From the NCBI RefSeq assembly GCF_011742875.1, contig NZ_JAAQTL010000001.1, forward strand, positions 2,666,001 through 2,730,000: a DNA stretch of 64,000 nt. The letters run 5' to 3'. The notes under the pieces are model-generated. The model saw only the letters and a list, made by a program, of their open reading frames with translations, did no database searches and was not told where the DNA came from. Source of the DNA: Luteibacter yeojuensis. Its GTDB lineage: Bacteria; Pseudomonadota; Gammaproteobacteria; Xanthomonadales; Rhodanobacteraceae. Positions 28,101-36,481 of this stretch are shown here, one piece after another. The position numbers were made by a program, and so were the translations under genes. Position 1 is the stretch's first letter, and every line of letters starts with the position of its first letter.

Positions 28101-28550
28101 TATCTGCCCGAGCCCATCGCCCCGCATGGGACGGAGGTTGCGACCGTCTCGCTACAATCGCTCCGGGTGTCCGACAGGCAGCTTATCCGCGGCATTCCGG
28201 TGACGACCCTTCCGCCCGATACACCCGTGGCATCCCTGCCGTCCCACCTCGCCACCTGGCTTCCCCGCCGGATCGAGACGGCCGGCGGCACGCTGGGGAG
28301 CGCCACGGGGGGCTGGGTGCGCATCGACCTGCATCGCCTGCGCCCTGGGGCCGGCGCAATAGGCGGGCGAACGTACAGGCCAACAGCGCGTCCCGACTCC
28401 ACGGTGGACCCTCACTTCATCATCGAAACACCTGCCTTCCGCCTGCACAAGCTCCATGACCACGCCTTCGTACTGCACGGCGGCCAGGCCCTCGGCAGCG
28501 GCCGCCTAACGCGATTCTTCGGCGACGAATTCGAGGTATCCGCGCCCTGA
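25200..28550 (+). CDS. Giant ToxA_N/DUF6543-like (dermonecrotic-toxin-like) protein, paralogue 2
   Basis: 1116 residues, collinear with the protein at 9364-12672. It begins MDMLPPQAPPADVTHTNQSA and contains LLFTVEGGWQAFDSMAILYRD, RERGFAWVNAVLDHPAPAGR, VLYTPDAPDGRVFREFRD near residue 536, the CxxC segment DSCQDCTELGARF near 607, AAQASWRFYDSVKAGESTEA, MLGHEPNPGALS and WPNHVYAYLPEP near 962. No signal peptide, transmembrane helix or known catalytic domain is obvious. It is probably an effector or toxin-like protein by family resemblance. A much longer open frame runs upstream through ubiE, but the ATG preceded by CCAAGGATCGACC and matched to the paralogue is the credible start. Confidence 0.72.
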   Translation: MDMLPPQAPPADVTHTNQSAFDAIQRMGELQRWIAGQRQALPEPPGDLEGRDGFLARLDAFWEARVEPAPGAASIPRRQAFASRLAQAARDDAALRDNDGTLSGEAAALVRAVAQQVPGTPLPAHLHARELLIGELPYAGALVLQDDRHAGRVLLFTVEGGWQAFDSMAILYRDVEWRMRALLAQDDELPGASADDTGKVIDTHFLAARAIDGDVFDTVMRRLVARVRERVVDAFELSIGEDDLSDRLHDALALDAVLDAHSIVRQRDLALAARLEEERLAPLPASVRRDWRQAAEGYRDHWRVVQEDALAAPPSLATFTENLLGAELTRLGIRATPAELYVRLTRKVPDHPLGNLVSGFPTEDFSLAELAYRNVAPAATEALAVVRPDGTPRSDVSAETLRGMIRGLDLSQRYARHIDATFGDSPAGRARRAAVVGLHRAAMRFEAQEARIASYHAFDDAARHASATNTAPFVYHRRERGFAWVNAVLDHPAPAGRARIDGHEIVVRQLTYQGAPLTGVFVIGARQPQAVPNIVLYTPDAPDGRVFREFRDRDELDRRFLRNRRFETYLLDRLPEAFAEVGPQGRRRFRIVRLNGDRSLGWVFGSDSCQDCTELGARFEEREVTTSFLDVAYDGILDLARENARQLARTTSAANRQAAFDALKWTRTPQLLVEEFIAGAIRSVPRAAQASWRFYDSVKAGESTEAFLAFVDGYTSALNVLPLYTQMSRLAGASVRASAGSRTLVPTRRALPEPGTLFDDRYLARGIVLPPGDAPATGVHVIGGRHVIGQGGKAYHVKYDADLLGWRLARPGAPDAHFTGPAIERLPSGQWHFRRVGLRGGGNLPGRHAYQAMPERPLDILSDNELLNPEIAALTLNQREAVVAQLRKVLSPNKFRRTMKNMLGHEPNPGALSAPERQAWTLSIIEGRLTPKDAPLKTLPPLPTASGIRPPNVSSVAAEEWPNHVYAYLPEPIAPHGTEVATVSLQSLRVSDRQLIRGIPVTTLPPDTPVASLPSHLATWLPRRIETAGGTLGSATGGWVRIDLHRLRPGAGAIGGRTYRPTARPDSTVDPHFIIETPAFRLHKLHDHAFVLHGGQALGSGRLTRFFGDEFEVSAP

Positions 28551-28666
28551 CCGCCCGCGGCCAGGGCCGCCCTTCCCGCTCGCGCGTCCCGCGCGGCGCG
28601 CCACGCCTTCCGGCGCGGCGCGCCGCCGGATGGCATACTGGTAGTTATCTTGCCTGGAGCTGCCGC

Positions 28667-30517
28667 ATGCGCCTCATTCCCGTCGTCGCCCTCGCCGCGG
28701 CATTTCCCGTCGTGGCCTTCGCCGCCGACCCGCATTCCTACGCCCAGCCGGACGCGGTCCGGGTGACCCACCTGGACCTCGATCTCAAGCTGGACTTCGG
28801 CAAGCGCGAGTTGGCCGGCAACGCCACGCTGAAGCTCGACTGGAAGGACGCCAAGGCGAAAGACCTGGTCCTCGACACGCGCGACCTGAAGATCGCCAGC
28901 GTCGAGGCCGTGGACGCCGCGGGCAAGGCCACGCCGCTGACCTTCGCGCTCGCCCCGCGCGACAAGGAGCTCGGCTCGAAGCTGACCATCGTGGCGCCGG
29001 CCCATCCGGCGGCGGTGCGGATCGCCTATGCGACGGTACCGGAAGCCTCGGGTCTGCAATGGCTCACGCCGGAGCAGACCGCGGACAAGAAGCAGCCCTT
29101 CATGTTCTCGCAGTCCGAATCCATCCATGCGCGCTCCTGGGTGCCGCTGCAGGATTCCCCCGCCATCCGTTTCACCTACGACGCGCACGTCAGCGCGCCG
29201 AAGGACGTCCGCGTGGTGATGAGCGCCATCAACGATGCGAAGCATCCGTTGAACGGCGACTTCTCCTTCGACCAGCCGCACCCGATCCCGTCGTACCTGC
29301 TCGCCATCGCCGCGGGCGATCTCGCGGTGAAGGAAACCGGCCCGCGCAGTGCGGTCTATGCCGAGCCCAGCGTGGTCGGCAAGGCGGCCCATGAGTTCGA
29401 GGACACCGAAAAGCTGATCGCCACCACCGAGAAGCTCTACGGTCCGTACGCCTGGGGCCGCTACGACATCCTCGTGCTGCCGCCCTCGTTCCCGTTCGGC
29501 GGCATGGAAAACCCGAACATGACCTTCGCCACGCCGACCGTCCTGGTGGGCGACAAGAGCCTGGTCTCGCTGGTGTCGCACGAACTCGCGCACTCGTGGT
29601 CGGGCAACCTCGTGACCAGCGCCGCATGGCGCGACATCTGGTTGAACGAGGGCTTCACCACCTACGTGCAGGGCCGCATCACCGAGGCCGTGTACGGCAA
29701 GGCCCTGGCCGACGAGGAAGCGCTGCTGTCTGCGCGCGCGTTGCAGAAGAGCATCGGAACGATGCCGGCGAACGCGCAGAAGCTCACGCCCGATCCGCGT
29801 AGCGTCGGTGCGGACGATGCGCTGTCCGATGTCGCGTACGACAAGGGTTCGTGGTTCCTGCGCACGCTCGAACAGCGCTTCGGCCGCGAGAATTTCGATA
29901 CGTACCTCAAGGGCTACTTCGCCCACTTCGCCTTCCAGAGCATCGACACCGACACGATGTTCGCGTACCTCAAGGCCAACCTGCTCGACAAGTATCCGGG
30001 CAAGATGAGCGAGGCCGAGGCCCTCTCATGGATCCGGCAGCCGGGCATTCCGAAGGATGCGCCCCTGCCCGCCTCGCCGCGCTTCGACGCCATCGATCGC
30101 GAGCGCACCGACTTCCTCGCCGGCAAGCTGGATGCCGGCAAGCTCGACGCGAAGGGCTGGAACACCCAGGAGTGGATGTACTTCCTCGACCGGCTGCCCG
30201 ACGTGACGCCGCTGGCGAAGATCAAGGACATCGATGCCGCCTGGCACCTCACCGGCACGCCGAATGCCGAGATCGGCATGCGCTGGTACGCGCACGCCAT
30301 CGCCGCCGGCGACAAGGACGTGTGGACGGCCGCCGCCGAGCACATGACCCGCATCGGCCGCCTGTACCTCACGACGCCGGTGTATCGCGCCTTCGCCCGC
30401 ACGCCCGAAGGCCTCGCCTTCGCGAAGGAAACCTACGCGAAAGCGAAGAGCGGTTATCACCCGATGACCCAGCAGGCGGTCGAACGCATCCTCGCCGGCA
30501 AATCGAAGAAGAAATGA
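28667..30517 (+). CDS. M1 family metallopeptidase (aminopeptidase N / LTA4-hydrolase type), exported
   Basis: 616 residues with a signal peptide (LIPVVALAAAFPVVAFAADP). The zinc site is HELAHSWSGN (HExxH) with the second-shell NEGFTTYVQ 18 residues downstream, and the exopeptidase motif GGMENPNMTF precedes it. The C-terminal helical repeat domain and length match the leukotriene-A4-hydrolase-like branch of M1, so it is a periplasmic aminopeptidase. The stop overlaps the next start (ATGA), so it forms a two-gene operon with the alpha/beta hydrolase. Confidence 0.94.
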   Translation: MRLIPVVALAAAFPVVAFAADPHSYAQPDAVRVTHLDLDLKLDFGKRELAGNATLKLDWKDAKAKDLVLDTRDLKIASVEAVDAAGKATPLTFALAPRDKELGSKLTIVAPAHPAAVRIAYATVPEASGLQWLTPEQTADKKQPFMFSQSESIHARSWVPLQDSPAIRFTYDAHVSAPKDVRVVMSAINDAKHPLNGDFSFDQPHPIPSYLLAIAAGDLAVKETGPRSAVYAEPSVVGKAAHEFEDTEKLIATTEKLYGPYAWGRYDILVLPPSFPFGGMENPNMTFATPTVLVGDKSLVSLVSHELAHSWSGNLVTSAAWRDIWLNEGFTTYVQGRITEAVYGKALADEEALLSARALQKSIGTMPANAQKLTPDPRSVGADDALSDVAYDKGSWFLRTLEQRFGRENFDTYLKGYFAHFAFQSIDTDTMFAYLKANLLDKYPGKMSEAEALSWIRQPGIPKDAPLPASPRFDAIDRERTDFLAGKLDAGKLDAKGWNTQEWMYFLDRLPDVTPLAKIKDIDAAWHLTGTPNAEIGMRWYAHAIAAGDKDVWTAAAEHMTRIGRLYLTTPVYRAFARTPEGLAFAKETYAKAKSGYHPMTQQAVERILAGKSKKK

Positions 30518-31518
30518 GCATGGCCAGGACTCCCAAGCCCGTCGCCCCCGACACCCGCCCCCTCTGGCAGCGGTTGCTGCTGCGCCGGCTGAAGTTCCTC
30601 GTCGTGGTGGCGGTGGTGCTGGGCCTGGGTGCGGGCCTGGTCTACGTCTTCGCTCCCGCGATGCTGCTCAAGGCGGATGCCGCGCGGCAGGCGATGTCGG
30701 CTCACCTCGAGAAGAAGAGCATCGTCGCGGGCGATACGACCTGGTCGTATTACGAAGGCGGCGACGGCCCCACCATCGTGCTGCTGCATGGGTTCGCGTC
30801 GAACAAGGAAACCTGGCTGGAGACGGCCAAGGGCCTGACCGAGCATTTCCATGTGGTGATTCCCGACCTGCCGGGCTGGGGCGAATCGTCCCGGCACGAC
30901 GACGGCGATTACGGCATTCCCGCGCAGGCCGACCGGCTCGAAAGCTTCGCCGCCGCCATCGGGGTGCAACGCTTCCTCCTTGTCGGCCAGTCGATGGGCG
31001 GCGCGATCGCGGGCGTCTATGCCGACAGGCATCCCGAGCGTGTCGCGAGCCTCGTGCTGATGAGTTCGTTCGGGCTCACCGCCAAGGGGAACGATTTCGT
31101 GCGCGACGTGAAGGCGGGAAACAACCCCTTCGTCTACCATGACCGCGCGGGCCTCGAAGCCCTGCTCGCGCGCATCTTCGTCAAGCCGCCGCATATCCCC
31201 GGCCGCCTCGAAGATGCCTTGATCGCGCGCAACGAGAAGGACCATGCCTTCATCGAGCGCACGTTCGAGGAACTGAAGGAGCCCGCGCAGGCGTATTCGC
31301 TCGATCCGGTGATCGGGAAGCTGAGCATGCCGGTGCTTGGCATCTGGTGCCACGACGACAAGGTCATCGACGTGTCGGCCCTGGATACGCTGCGCGCCGG
31401 ACTGAAGAGTTCGCCATCCATCGGCGCGACCGTGCTGAATGGCTGCAACCACATGCCGATGCTGGAGAAGCCGGTGGAAACCGCCCGCATCATCACGGGC
31501 TTCGCGCTGGCGCATTGA
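30514..31518 (+). CDS. Membrane-anchored alpha/beta hydrolase
   Basis: 334 residues. An N-terminal helix (KFLVVVAVVLGLGAGLVYVF) anchors an alpha/beta-hydrolase domain. The oxyanion segment is TIVLLHGFASN, the nucleophile elbow is VGQSMGGAIAG (GxSxG), and a late aspartate (WCHDDKVID) and histidine (NGCNHMPMLEKP) complete the triad. Closest in layout to lipase/esterase-type hydrolases; the substrate is unknown. The start ATG overlaps the M1 peptidase stop; ATG 30520 is an alternative. Confidence 0.88.
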   Translation: MSMARTPKPVAPDTRPLWQRLLLRRLKFLVVVAVVLGLGAGLVYVFAPAMLLKADAARQAMSAHLEKKSIVAGDTTWSYYEGGDGPTIVLLHGFASNKETWLETAKGLTEHFHVVIPDLPGWGESSRHDDGDYGIPAQADRLESFAAAIGVQRFLLVGQSMGGAIAGVYADRHPERVASLVLMSSFGLTAKGNDFVRDVKAGNNPFVYHDRAGLEALLARIFVKPPHIPGRLEDALIARNEKDHAFIERTFEELKEPAQAYSLDPVIGKLSMPVLGIWCHDDKVIDVSALDTLRAGLKSSPSIGATVLNGCNHMPMLEKPVETARIITGFALAH

Positions 31519-31576
31519 AGCAGTCGGGACGCCGGCTCCCACACAAAGCATCGACTCCCGGAAGATCGTGCGATCG

Positions 31577-32344
31577 TCAGTCCGCCACGTCGGCGATCAA
31601 TCGATCGAGCTGCCGCTTCAGCCCGCTGCCATTGGCGCGCAGCCACGCGCGTTGTTCCTTGTGCTCGGGGAACACCGATTCGACCCAGTGCCAGAAGCGC
31701 GGCGAGTGGTTGCGCACCTTCAGGTGACACAGCTCGTGCACCAGCACATAACGCAGCGCCGCGGGCGGCGCCAGCGCCAGCGCGAGGTCGAGGTTGATCC
31801 GGTCGCGCGTGTCCAGGCTGCCCCAGAGGCTTTTCAGCGGACGGATGCGCAGCGCCGTCGGCGCGGCGTTGATCAGCGGAATGTACGCTGGAAGCCAGCG
31901 CGACACGTCGCGGCGGATCTGCGCCTCGAAGTGCATGGCAAGCAGGCCGCGGGCCACCAGGAGCGCGCGCGTATGCGGTCGCGGAATGCTGAGCACGAGG
32001 GCACCCGGCTCATGGTCCACGCGCGGATACGCGCCTTCGGCCCATGCCAGCGCGACGTCCTCGCCACGGAACGGGAAGGTGGTCGGCACGCCCACGCGCA
32101 ACGGCGGCAGCGGCACGGCGTCCAGATGGAACTCGCCGAGTTTCTGCTCTAGCCAGCTGGCGTGATGACGCAGGAAGGCCGTCATCTGCGCCACGTGCGT
32201 GCCGTTGGGATAGGTGAGACGGGCGCCCTTGGGGGTCACGGTGAGGCGCAGGCGACGCGCACGCGGGTGCGCGGCCTTCAGCACTCTTATGGTGCCGCCG
32301 GTGGGGGTTGCCAGTTCCAGCCAGTCGCCGTCTTCCGAAGCCAT
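31577..32344 (-). CDS. YgjP-like M48-type metallopeptidase (DUF45)
   Basis: 255 residues, soluble. The zinc motif is in YVLVHELCHLKVRNHSPRFW (HExxH plus a downstream His), typical of the YgjP/WLM (DUF45) family. The N-terminal half is a beta-rich domain (TIRVLKAAHPRARRLRLTV). The family is thought to act as a cytosolic metallohydrolase, but substrates are unknown. It is a single gene, convergent with the hydrolase. Confidence 0.88.
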   Translation of the reverse strand: MASEDGDWLELATPTGGTIRVLKAAHPRARRLRLTVTPKGARLTYPNGTHVAQMTAFLRHHASWLEQKLGEFHLDAVPLPPLRVGVPTTFPFRGEDVALAWAEGAYPRVDHEPGALVLSIPRPHTRALLVARGLLAMHFEAQIRRDVSRWLPAYIPLINAAPTALRIRPLKSLWGSLDTRDRINLDLALALAPPAALRYVLVHELCHLKVRNHSPRFWHWVESVFPEHKEQRAWLRANGSGLKRQLDRLIADVAD

Positions 32345-32414
32345 GCCGCGAGTCTCTTACCGATCCCGACAAACATCCCACCTACCCGTATCAATGCCTG
32401 CGACGTCGCGGTCG

Positions 32415-33323
32415 TCACTCGGGCCGCGGCAGCTTGAACCACTCTTCCAGCTTGCCCAGCAGGCGTTCGTATTCGAGCGCCATCAGGGCGAAATTCGCGT
32501 CCATTTCGGCGGCGGCGGATTCCGGGCTATCGGCCTGTTCGTCCAGCACCACGTCGGTGAACTTGATTTTACGCAGGATCAGGTCCTCGCCAAGCACGAA
32601 GGAAATGCGGTCGTCGAAGACCAAACCCAACTGGAAAACCTGCTTCCCGGTCCGCAGGTGCTCCCGAATCTCATCGGTGTCGAGATCCTGGCGGCGGCAG
32701 CGCGCGATGGCGCCGGAGGCCGTGGCGGGATCCCGCAGTTCGCACTCGTCGCCCAGCGCCAGCCCGGCCGGGAGTTCGCCCGTGGCGACCCAGTGGGTCA
32801 TGAGGATCCGGGGCGATTCCTCGGGTGCCAGGGGCACAGCCGGGAAGCTGCCCAGGGCCTCGCGGATCTGGCTCAGCGTGTTCTCGGCCGACTTCCGGCT
32901 GGAGGTGTCCAGCACCAGCCAGCCGTTCTTCCGGTCCGCGTAGGCCTTCATGCGCGAGCTGCGCACGAAGGCACGCGGGAGCAGTTCGTTCATCACGTCG
33001 TCCTTGATCTTCTTGCGCTCGCGGCCGCTCACCTTGCGGCCTTCCTCTTCCGCGATCTTCTGCACGCGGTTGGCCAGCTCGTCGTTGACCACCGAGGACG
33101 GCAGGAGCTTATCCTCGCTGCCCACCGTGACCATCGTGTTGCGGCCGACCACATGGGTCAGGCCTTCCTCATTGCGCCCCAGCGGGGAGACGAAGCCGCG
33201 GGTGGACAGCTCCATGGGCCCCACCGGACGCAACCGGTGTTCGGGCAGCGCGTCGTCAAGGCGCTCCAGGTCGGTGGCGACAGGTTCGGAGAAACGGAAC
33301 AGCGTCAGGTTGCGAAAGAACAT
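32415..33323 (-). CDS. rdgC: Recombination-associated protein RdgC
   Basis: 302 residues. It is a ring-forming nucleoid-associated DNA-binding protein that limits RecA activity. The N-terminus MFFRNLTLFRFSEP, the segments GFVSPLGRNEE and KIKDDVMNELLPRAF, and the C-terminal ILRKIKFTDVVLDEQ are RdgC hallmarks. The open frame continues upstream and an ATG at 33335 would add MPGY, but MFFRNL is the family start and gives the usual length. It is downstream of the aminotransferase in the ttcA-aminotransferase-rdgC direction. Confidence 0.95.
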   Translation of the reverse strand: MFFRNLTLFRFSEPVATDLERLDDALPEHRLRPVGPMELSTRGFVSPLGRNEEGLTHVVGRNTMVTVGSEDKLLPSSVVNDELANRVQKIAEEEGRKVSGRERKKIKDDVMNELLPRAFVRSSRMKAYADRKNGWLVLDTSSRKSAENTLSQIREALGSFPAVPLAPEESPRILMTHWVATGELPAGLALGDECELRDPATASGAIARCRRQDLDTDEIREHLRTGKQVFQLGLVFDDRISFVLGEDLILRKIKFTDVVLDEQADSPESAAAEMDANFALMALEYERLLGKLEEWFKLPRPE

Positions 33324-33356
33324 GTATCCAGGCATCTCATGCAAAGGAAGAGCCGC

Positions 33357-33378
33357 GGCGGCCGCGCGCGCGGCCGCC
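33357..33378. repeat. 22-bp perfect GC palindrome between aminotransferase and rdgC
   Basis: GGCGGCCGCGC (33357-33367) is followed directly by its exact reverse complement (33368-33378). It is not followed by a T-run in the direction of transcription, so it is not a canonical terminator. It may attenuate or stabilise the transcript between the two minus-strand genes. Confidence 0.5.
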
Positions 33379-33400
33379 GGCGAAAAATCATTGGAATGGC

Positions 33401-34588
33401 TTACACGACGCGGGCGATGGCCTCGGCCACGCGATCGATATTGCCCTCGTTGAGCGCGGCGACACAGATACGCCCAGTGCTCACCGCATAGATGCCGAAC
33501 TCCTCGCGCAGGCGATCCACCTGCGCCGCGGAAAGACCGGAGTACGAGAACATGCCGCGCTGCCGTTCGATGAAGGCGAAGTCGCCGACCTTCGACAGGC
33601 GTTCGACAAGGCCACGGCGCATCGCGCGGATGCGATCGCGCATCTCGCCCAGCTCGGTCTCCCACATCGCGCGCAGGCCGTCGTGGTTGAGCACGGCGGA
33701 GACCACGGCCGCGCCGTGCGTCGGCGGATTGGAATAGTTGGTGCGGATCACGCGCTTCAGCTGCGACTGCACGCGCAGCGCCTCGTCGTGCGAGGCGGTG
33801 ACGATCGACAGCGCGCCCACGCGTTCGCCATACAGCGAGAACGATTTCGAGAAGGAGCTGGCGACGAGGAAGGACACGTCCGCCGCGGCGAACAGACGCA
33901 CTGCCTCGGCATCGGCATCGATGCCGTCGCCGAACCCCTGGTAGGCGATGTCGAGGAAGGGCACGAGACCGCGTTCGCGGACGACGGACAGCACGCGCTT
34001 CCAGTCGTCGGTGCGCAGGTCCACGCCAGTGGGGTTATGGCAGCAGGCATGCAGCACGACGATCGCGCCGGCAGGCAGTTTGGCCATCCCGGCAAGCATG
34101 CCTTCCACGTCGACGCCGTGCGTGGCGGCATCGTAATACGGGTACTCCACCACCTGGAAACCGGCGCCCTCGAACAGCGCGCGATGGTTTTCCCAGCTGG
34201 GCGTGCTGATCGCCACCGGCACCGACGGGTTCAGGCGCTTGAGGAAATCCGCGCCGATCTTCAGCGCGCCGGTACCGCCAAGCGATTGCGCCGTGACCAC
34301 GCGGCGCTCGGCGAGCAGGGGCGAGTCGGCACCGAACAGCAGCTTCTGCACGGCCATGTCGTAGAGGGCGATACCGTCGATAGGCAGGTACCCGCGCGGC
34401 AGCGCCGCTTCCACGCGCGCCTTCTCGGCTTCGCGCACGGCGCGCAGGAGCGGGACGTGGCCGTTGGCGTCGTAGTACACGCCGACGCCGAGGTTGACCT
34501 TGTCGGCGCGGGTGTCGGCGCCGAACGCCTCATTGAGGCCGAGGATCGGGTCGCGCGGGGCGAGTTCGACGGAAGAAAACAGGGTCAT
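33401..34588 (-). CDS. Aromatic amino acid / aspartate aminotransferase (class I, TyrB/AspC-like)
   Basis: A 395-residue PLP enzyme. N-terminal LAPRDPILGLNEAFGAD and KVNLGVGVYYD are diagnostic of the AspC/TyrB branch. HACCHNPTGVDL, the PLP-lysine segment ASSFSKSFSLYGERVGAL and the substrate arginine region SRGMFSYSGL-like QRGMFSYSGLS are present. It transaminates aspartate and/or aromatic amino acids with 2-oxoglutarate; specificity cannot be settled from sequence. The start MTLFSSVELAP fits the family, whereas the upstream extension does not. Confidence 0.93.
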   Translation of the reverse strand: MTLFSSVELAPRDPILGLNEAFGADTRADKVNLGVGVYYDANGHVPLLRAVREAEKARVEAALPRGYLPIDGIALYDMAVQKLLFGADSPLLAERRVVTAQSLGGTGALKIGADFLKRLNPSVPVAISTPSWENHRALFEGAGFQVVEYPYYDAATHGVDVEGMLAGMAKLPAGAIVVLHACCHNPTGVDLRTDDWKRVLSVVRERGLVPFLDIAYQGFGDGIDADAEAVRLFAAADVSFLVASSFSKSFSLYGERVGALSIVTASHDEALRVQSQLKRVIRTNYSNPPTHGAAVVSAVLNHDGLRAMWETELGEMRDRIRAMRRGLVERLSKVGDFAFIERQRGMFSYSGLSAAQVDRLREEFGIYAVSTGRICVAALNEGNIDRVAEAIARVV

Positions 34589-34622
34589 GGTCGGCAGGCC
34601 TTGCAGCGTATGTGGGGAAGGA

Positions 34623-35495
34623 TCAATCGTTATCGTCGATGGCATCGCCGCCGGCAAGCCACGCGCGTGCATCGGCGCGCGGCACGCCTTCGCGCGCACC
34701 GAGGGAGGCGAAGTCGAACAGCTGGCGGTCGGTGAGTTGCGAGGGAGCGATGTTGCCCATGGCGCGGAAGATCGTCTCGCTGCGCCCGGGATGGGTCTTT
34801 TCCCAATCAGCCAGCATGCGCTTCACCACCTTGCGCTGCATGTTCTCCTGCGAGCCGCAGAGGTTGCAGGGAATGATCGGGAAGCGCCTCGCTTCGGCGT
34901 AAGCCGCGATATCGTCCTCGCGGCAGTAGGCGAGCGGACGGATGACCACGTGGCGGCCATCGTCGGACAGCAGCTTCGGCGGCATGGCTTTCAGGCTGCC
35001 CTGGTAGAACATGTTCAGGAAGAAAGTGCCGAGGATGTCGTCGCGGTGGTGCCCGAGGGCGATGCGCGTGACGCCGTTGTCCGCCGCCCATTGGTACAGG
35101 GCACCGCGGCGCATGCGCGAGCACAGGCTGCACATCGTCTTGCCCTGCGGGATCACGCGGGTGACGACGCTGTAGGTGTCCTGCTCGATGACATGGAACG
35201 GCACGCCGCGCGCCGTGAGGTAGTCCGGCAGGACGTGTTCCGGGAAATCCGGCTGCTTCTGGTCGAGGTTCACCGCGATCAGTTCGAAGCGCACGGGCGC
35301 CTTCGCCTGCAGCGACAACAGCATGTCCAGCAGGGTGTAGGAGTCCTTGCCGCCGGAGAGGCACACCATCACCTTGTCGCCGTCTTCGATCATGCCGTAG
35401 TCGGCGATCGCCTGGCCGACCTGGCGGCGCAGGCGCTTGGCCAGCTTGCCGGTTTCGTAGGTCTGCTTGCGGGTGGCGTCTGGGGTGGCGGACAT
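34623..35495 (-). CDS. ttcA: tRNA 2-thiocytidine biosynthesis protein TtcA
   Basis: A 290-residue iron-sulfur tRNA thiolase modifying C32. The PP-loop is [15 protein letters not shown]. The cluster-binding CxxC pairs are in [10 protein letters not shown] and [13 protein letters not shown], separated by the conserved [17 protein letters not shown]. The start [11 protein letters not shown] gives the family length; the open frame continues upstream into the divergent promoter. It is probably co-transcribed with the aminotransferase (34-nt gap). Confidence 0.96.
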   Translation of the reverse strand: MSATPDATRKQTYETGKLAKRLRRQVGQAIADYGMIEDGDKVMVCLSGGKDSYTLLDMLLSLQAKAPVRFELIAVNLDQKQPDFPEHVLPDYLTARGVPFHVIEQDTYSVVTRVIPQGKTMCSLCSRMRRGALYQWAADNGVTRIALGHHRDDILGTFFLNMFYQGSLKAMPPKLLSDDGRHVVIRPLAYCREDDIAAYAEARRFPIIPCNLCGSQENMQRKVVKRMLADWEKTHPGRSETIFRAMGNIAPSQLTDRQLFDFASLGAREGVPRADARAWLAGGDAIDDND

Positions 35496-35595
35496 GCTGC
35501 GGGACGAGCCGGAGAGGGGGACCCCTATTGTAGCCGCTGCGGCGGCCCCCGCCCGGCGGTACAATCGCTTCTTCTCCCGCCGCCGGCCGAACGCG

Positions 35596-35802
35596 ATGCA
35601 GGTTCAGGATCCCGCACAGCTTGCCCAGCGCCTCGCCGAACTGAAGGTGGAGCACCGCGACCTCGACGCGGCGATCGACCACCTGGCGGCCGCCATCGGC
35701 CGGGACGAGCTCCAGCTCACCCGCCTGAAAAAGCGCAAGCTGCTCCTGAAGGACACCATCGCGCGGATCGAGAGCAGCCTCATTCCCGACCTGGACGCCT
35801 GA
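35596..35802 (+). CDS. YdcH family small coiled-coil protein (DUF465)
   Basis: 68 residues, almost entirely helical and charged. [13 protein letters not shown] and [20 protein letters not shown] are the conserved YdcH/DUF465 elements. Function is unknown in the family. The upstream frame is open, but this ATG gives the typical length. It abuts the GNAT gene directly (stop followed by its ATG), suggesting an operon. Confidence 0.9.
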   Translation: MQVQDPAQLAQRLAELKVEHRDLDAAIDHLAAAIGRDELQLTRLKKRKLLLKDTIARIESSLIPDLDA

Positions 35803-36393
35803 ATGGACCCCGTTCGCCTCGAAAACGCCCACGTTACGCTGGAACCGCTATCCCTGGAGCACATCCCCCTGCTGGAACGCGCCGCCGCGGACGGCGACCT
35901 GTGGGACCTCTGGTTCACCTCGGTGCCAGCGCCCGGACAGATGGCCGAGTACGTCGAGTCGGCCCTGCGCGGCCAGGAGGAAGGCCGGATGTCCCCGTGG
36001 GCCATCCGCGAAAAGGGCAGCGGGGACATCGTCGGTTCCACGCGCTATTACGACATCGTGGCGGACCCGTCCCGCGTCGCCATCGGCTACACCTGGTACG
36101 CGCGCCGCTGGCAGCGCAGCCACCTGAACACGGCCTGCAAGCACCTGCTGCTGTCCCATGCCTTCCAGATCGTGGGCGCCGTCGCCGTGGAGTTCCACAC
36201 GGACGCCTGGAACCAGGATTCGCAGCGGGCGATCGAAAAGCTCGGGGCGAAGCGCGAGGGCGTGCTGCGCGCCCACAAGCGCCGCAAGGACGGTTCGCTG
36301 CGCGACACCGTCTGCTACAGCATCCTCGCCACCGAATGGCCCGATGCGGACAAGTGGCTGCAGCTCAGGCTGCGCCGCCTGGCTTCCTTGTAG
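35803..36393 (+). CDS. GNAT family N-acetyltransferase (RimJ/RimL-like)
   Basis: 196 residues. N-terminal LENAHVTLEPLSLEHIPLLE and GSTRYYDI, IGYTWYARRWQRSHLNTACKHLLLSHAF and VEFHTDAWNQDSQRAIEKLGAKREGVLR are the RimJ/RimL-type acetyl-CoA-binding blocks. The substrate is unknown. Notably, its TAG stop (36391-36393) lies inside the REP-like repeat that begins at 36389, so the repeat supplies the C-terminal end of the gene. Confidence 0.9.
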   Translation: MDPVRLENAHVTLEPLSLEHIPLLERAAADGDLWDLWFTSVPAPGQMAEYVESALRGQEEGRMSPWAIREKGSGDIVGSTRYYDIVADPSRVAIGYTWYARRWQRSHLNTACKHLLLSHAFQIVGAVAVEFHTDAWNQDSQRAIEKLGAKREGVLRAHKRRKDGSLRDTVCYSILATEWPDADKWLQLRLRRLASL

Positions 36394-36473
36394 GAGCCGC
36401 TACAACGGCGAGGGGAAGCTACCTCACCGCTTCATCGCTCCGCTGGCTTCTCGCCGCTATAGCGGCTCCCACA
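36389..36473. repeat. REP-like inverted pair, copy C
   Basis: Left arm 36389-36412 (one or two bases changed in the palindrome core) and right arm 36450-36473, separated by 37 nt. The left arm overlaps the end of the GNAT gene. The pair lies between that gene and the convergent efflux operon. Confidence 0.85.
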
Positions 36474-36481
36474 GTCAGGCA

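Noticed and set aside
25482..28127. Open frame of about 881 codons antisense to the second giant protein
   Set aside because: No recognisable domain; the sense frame aligns to a paralogue along its length.
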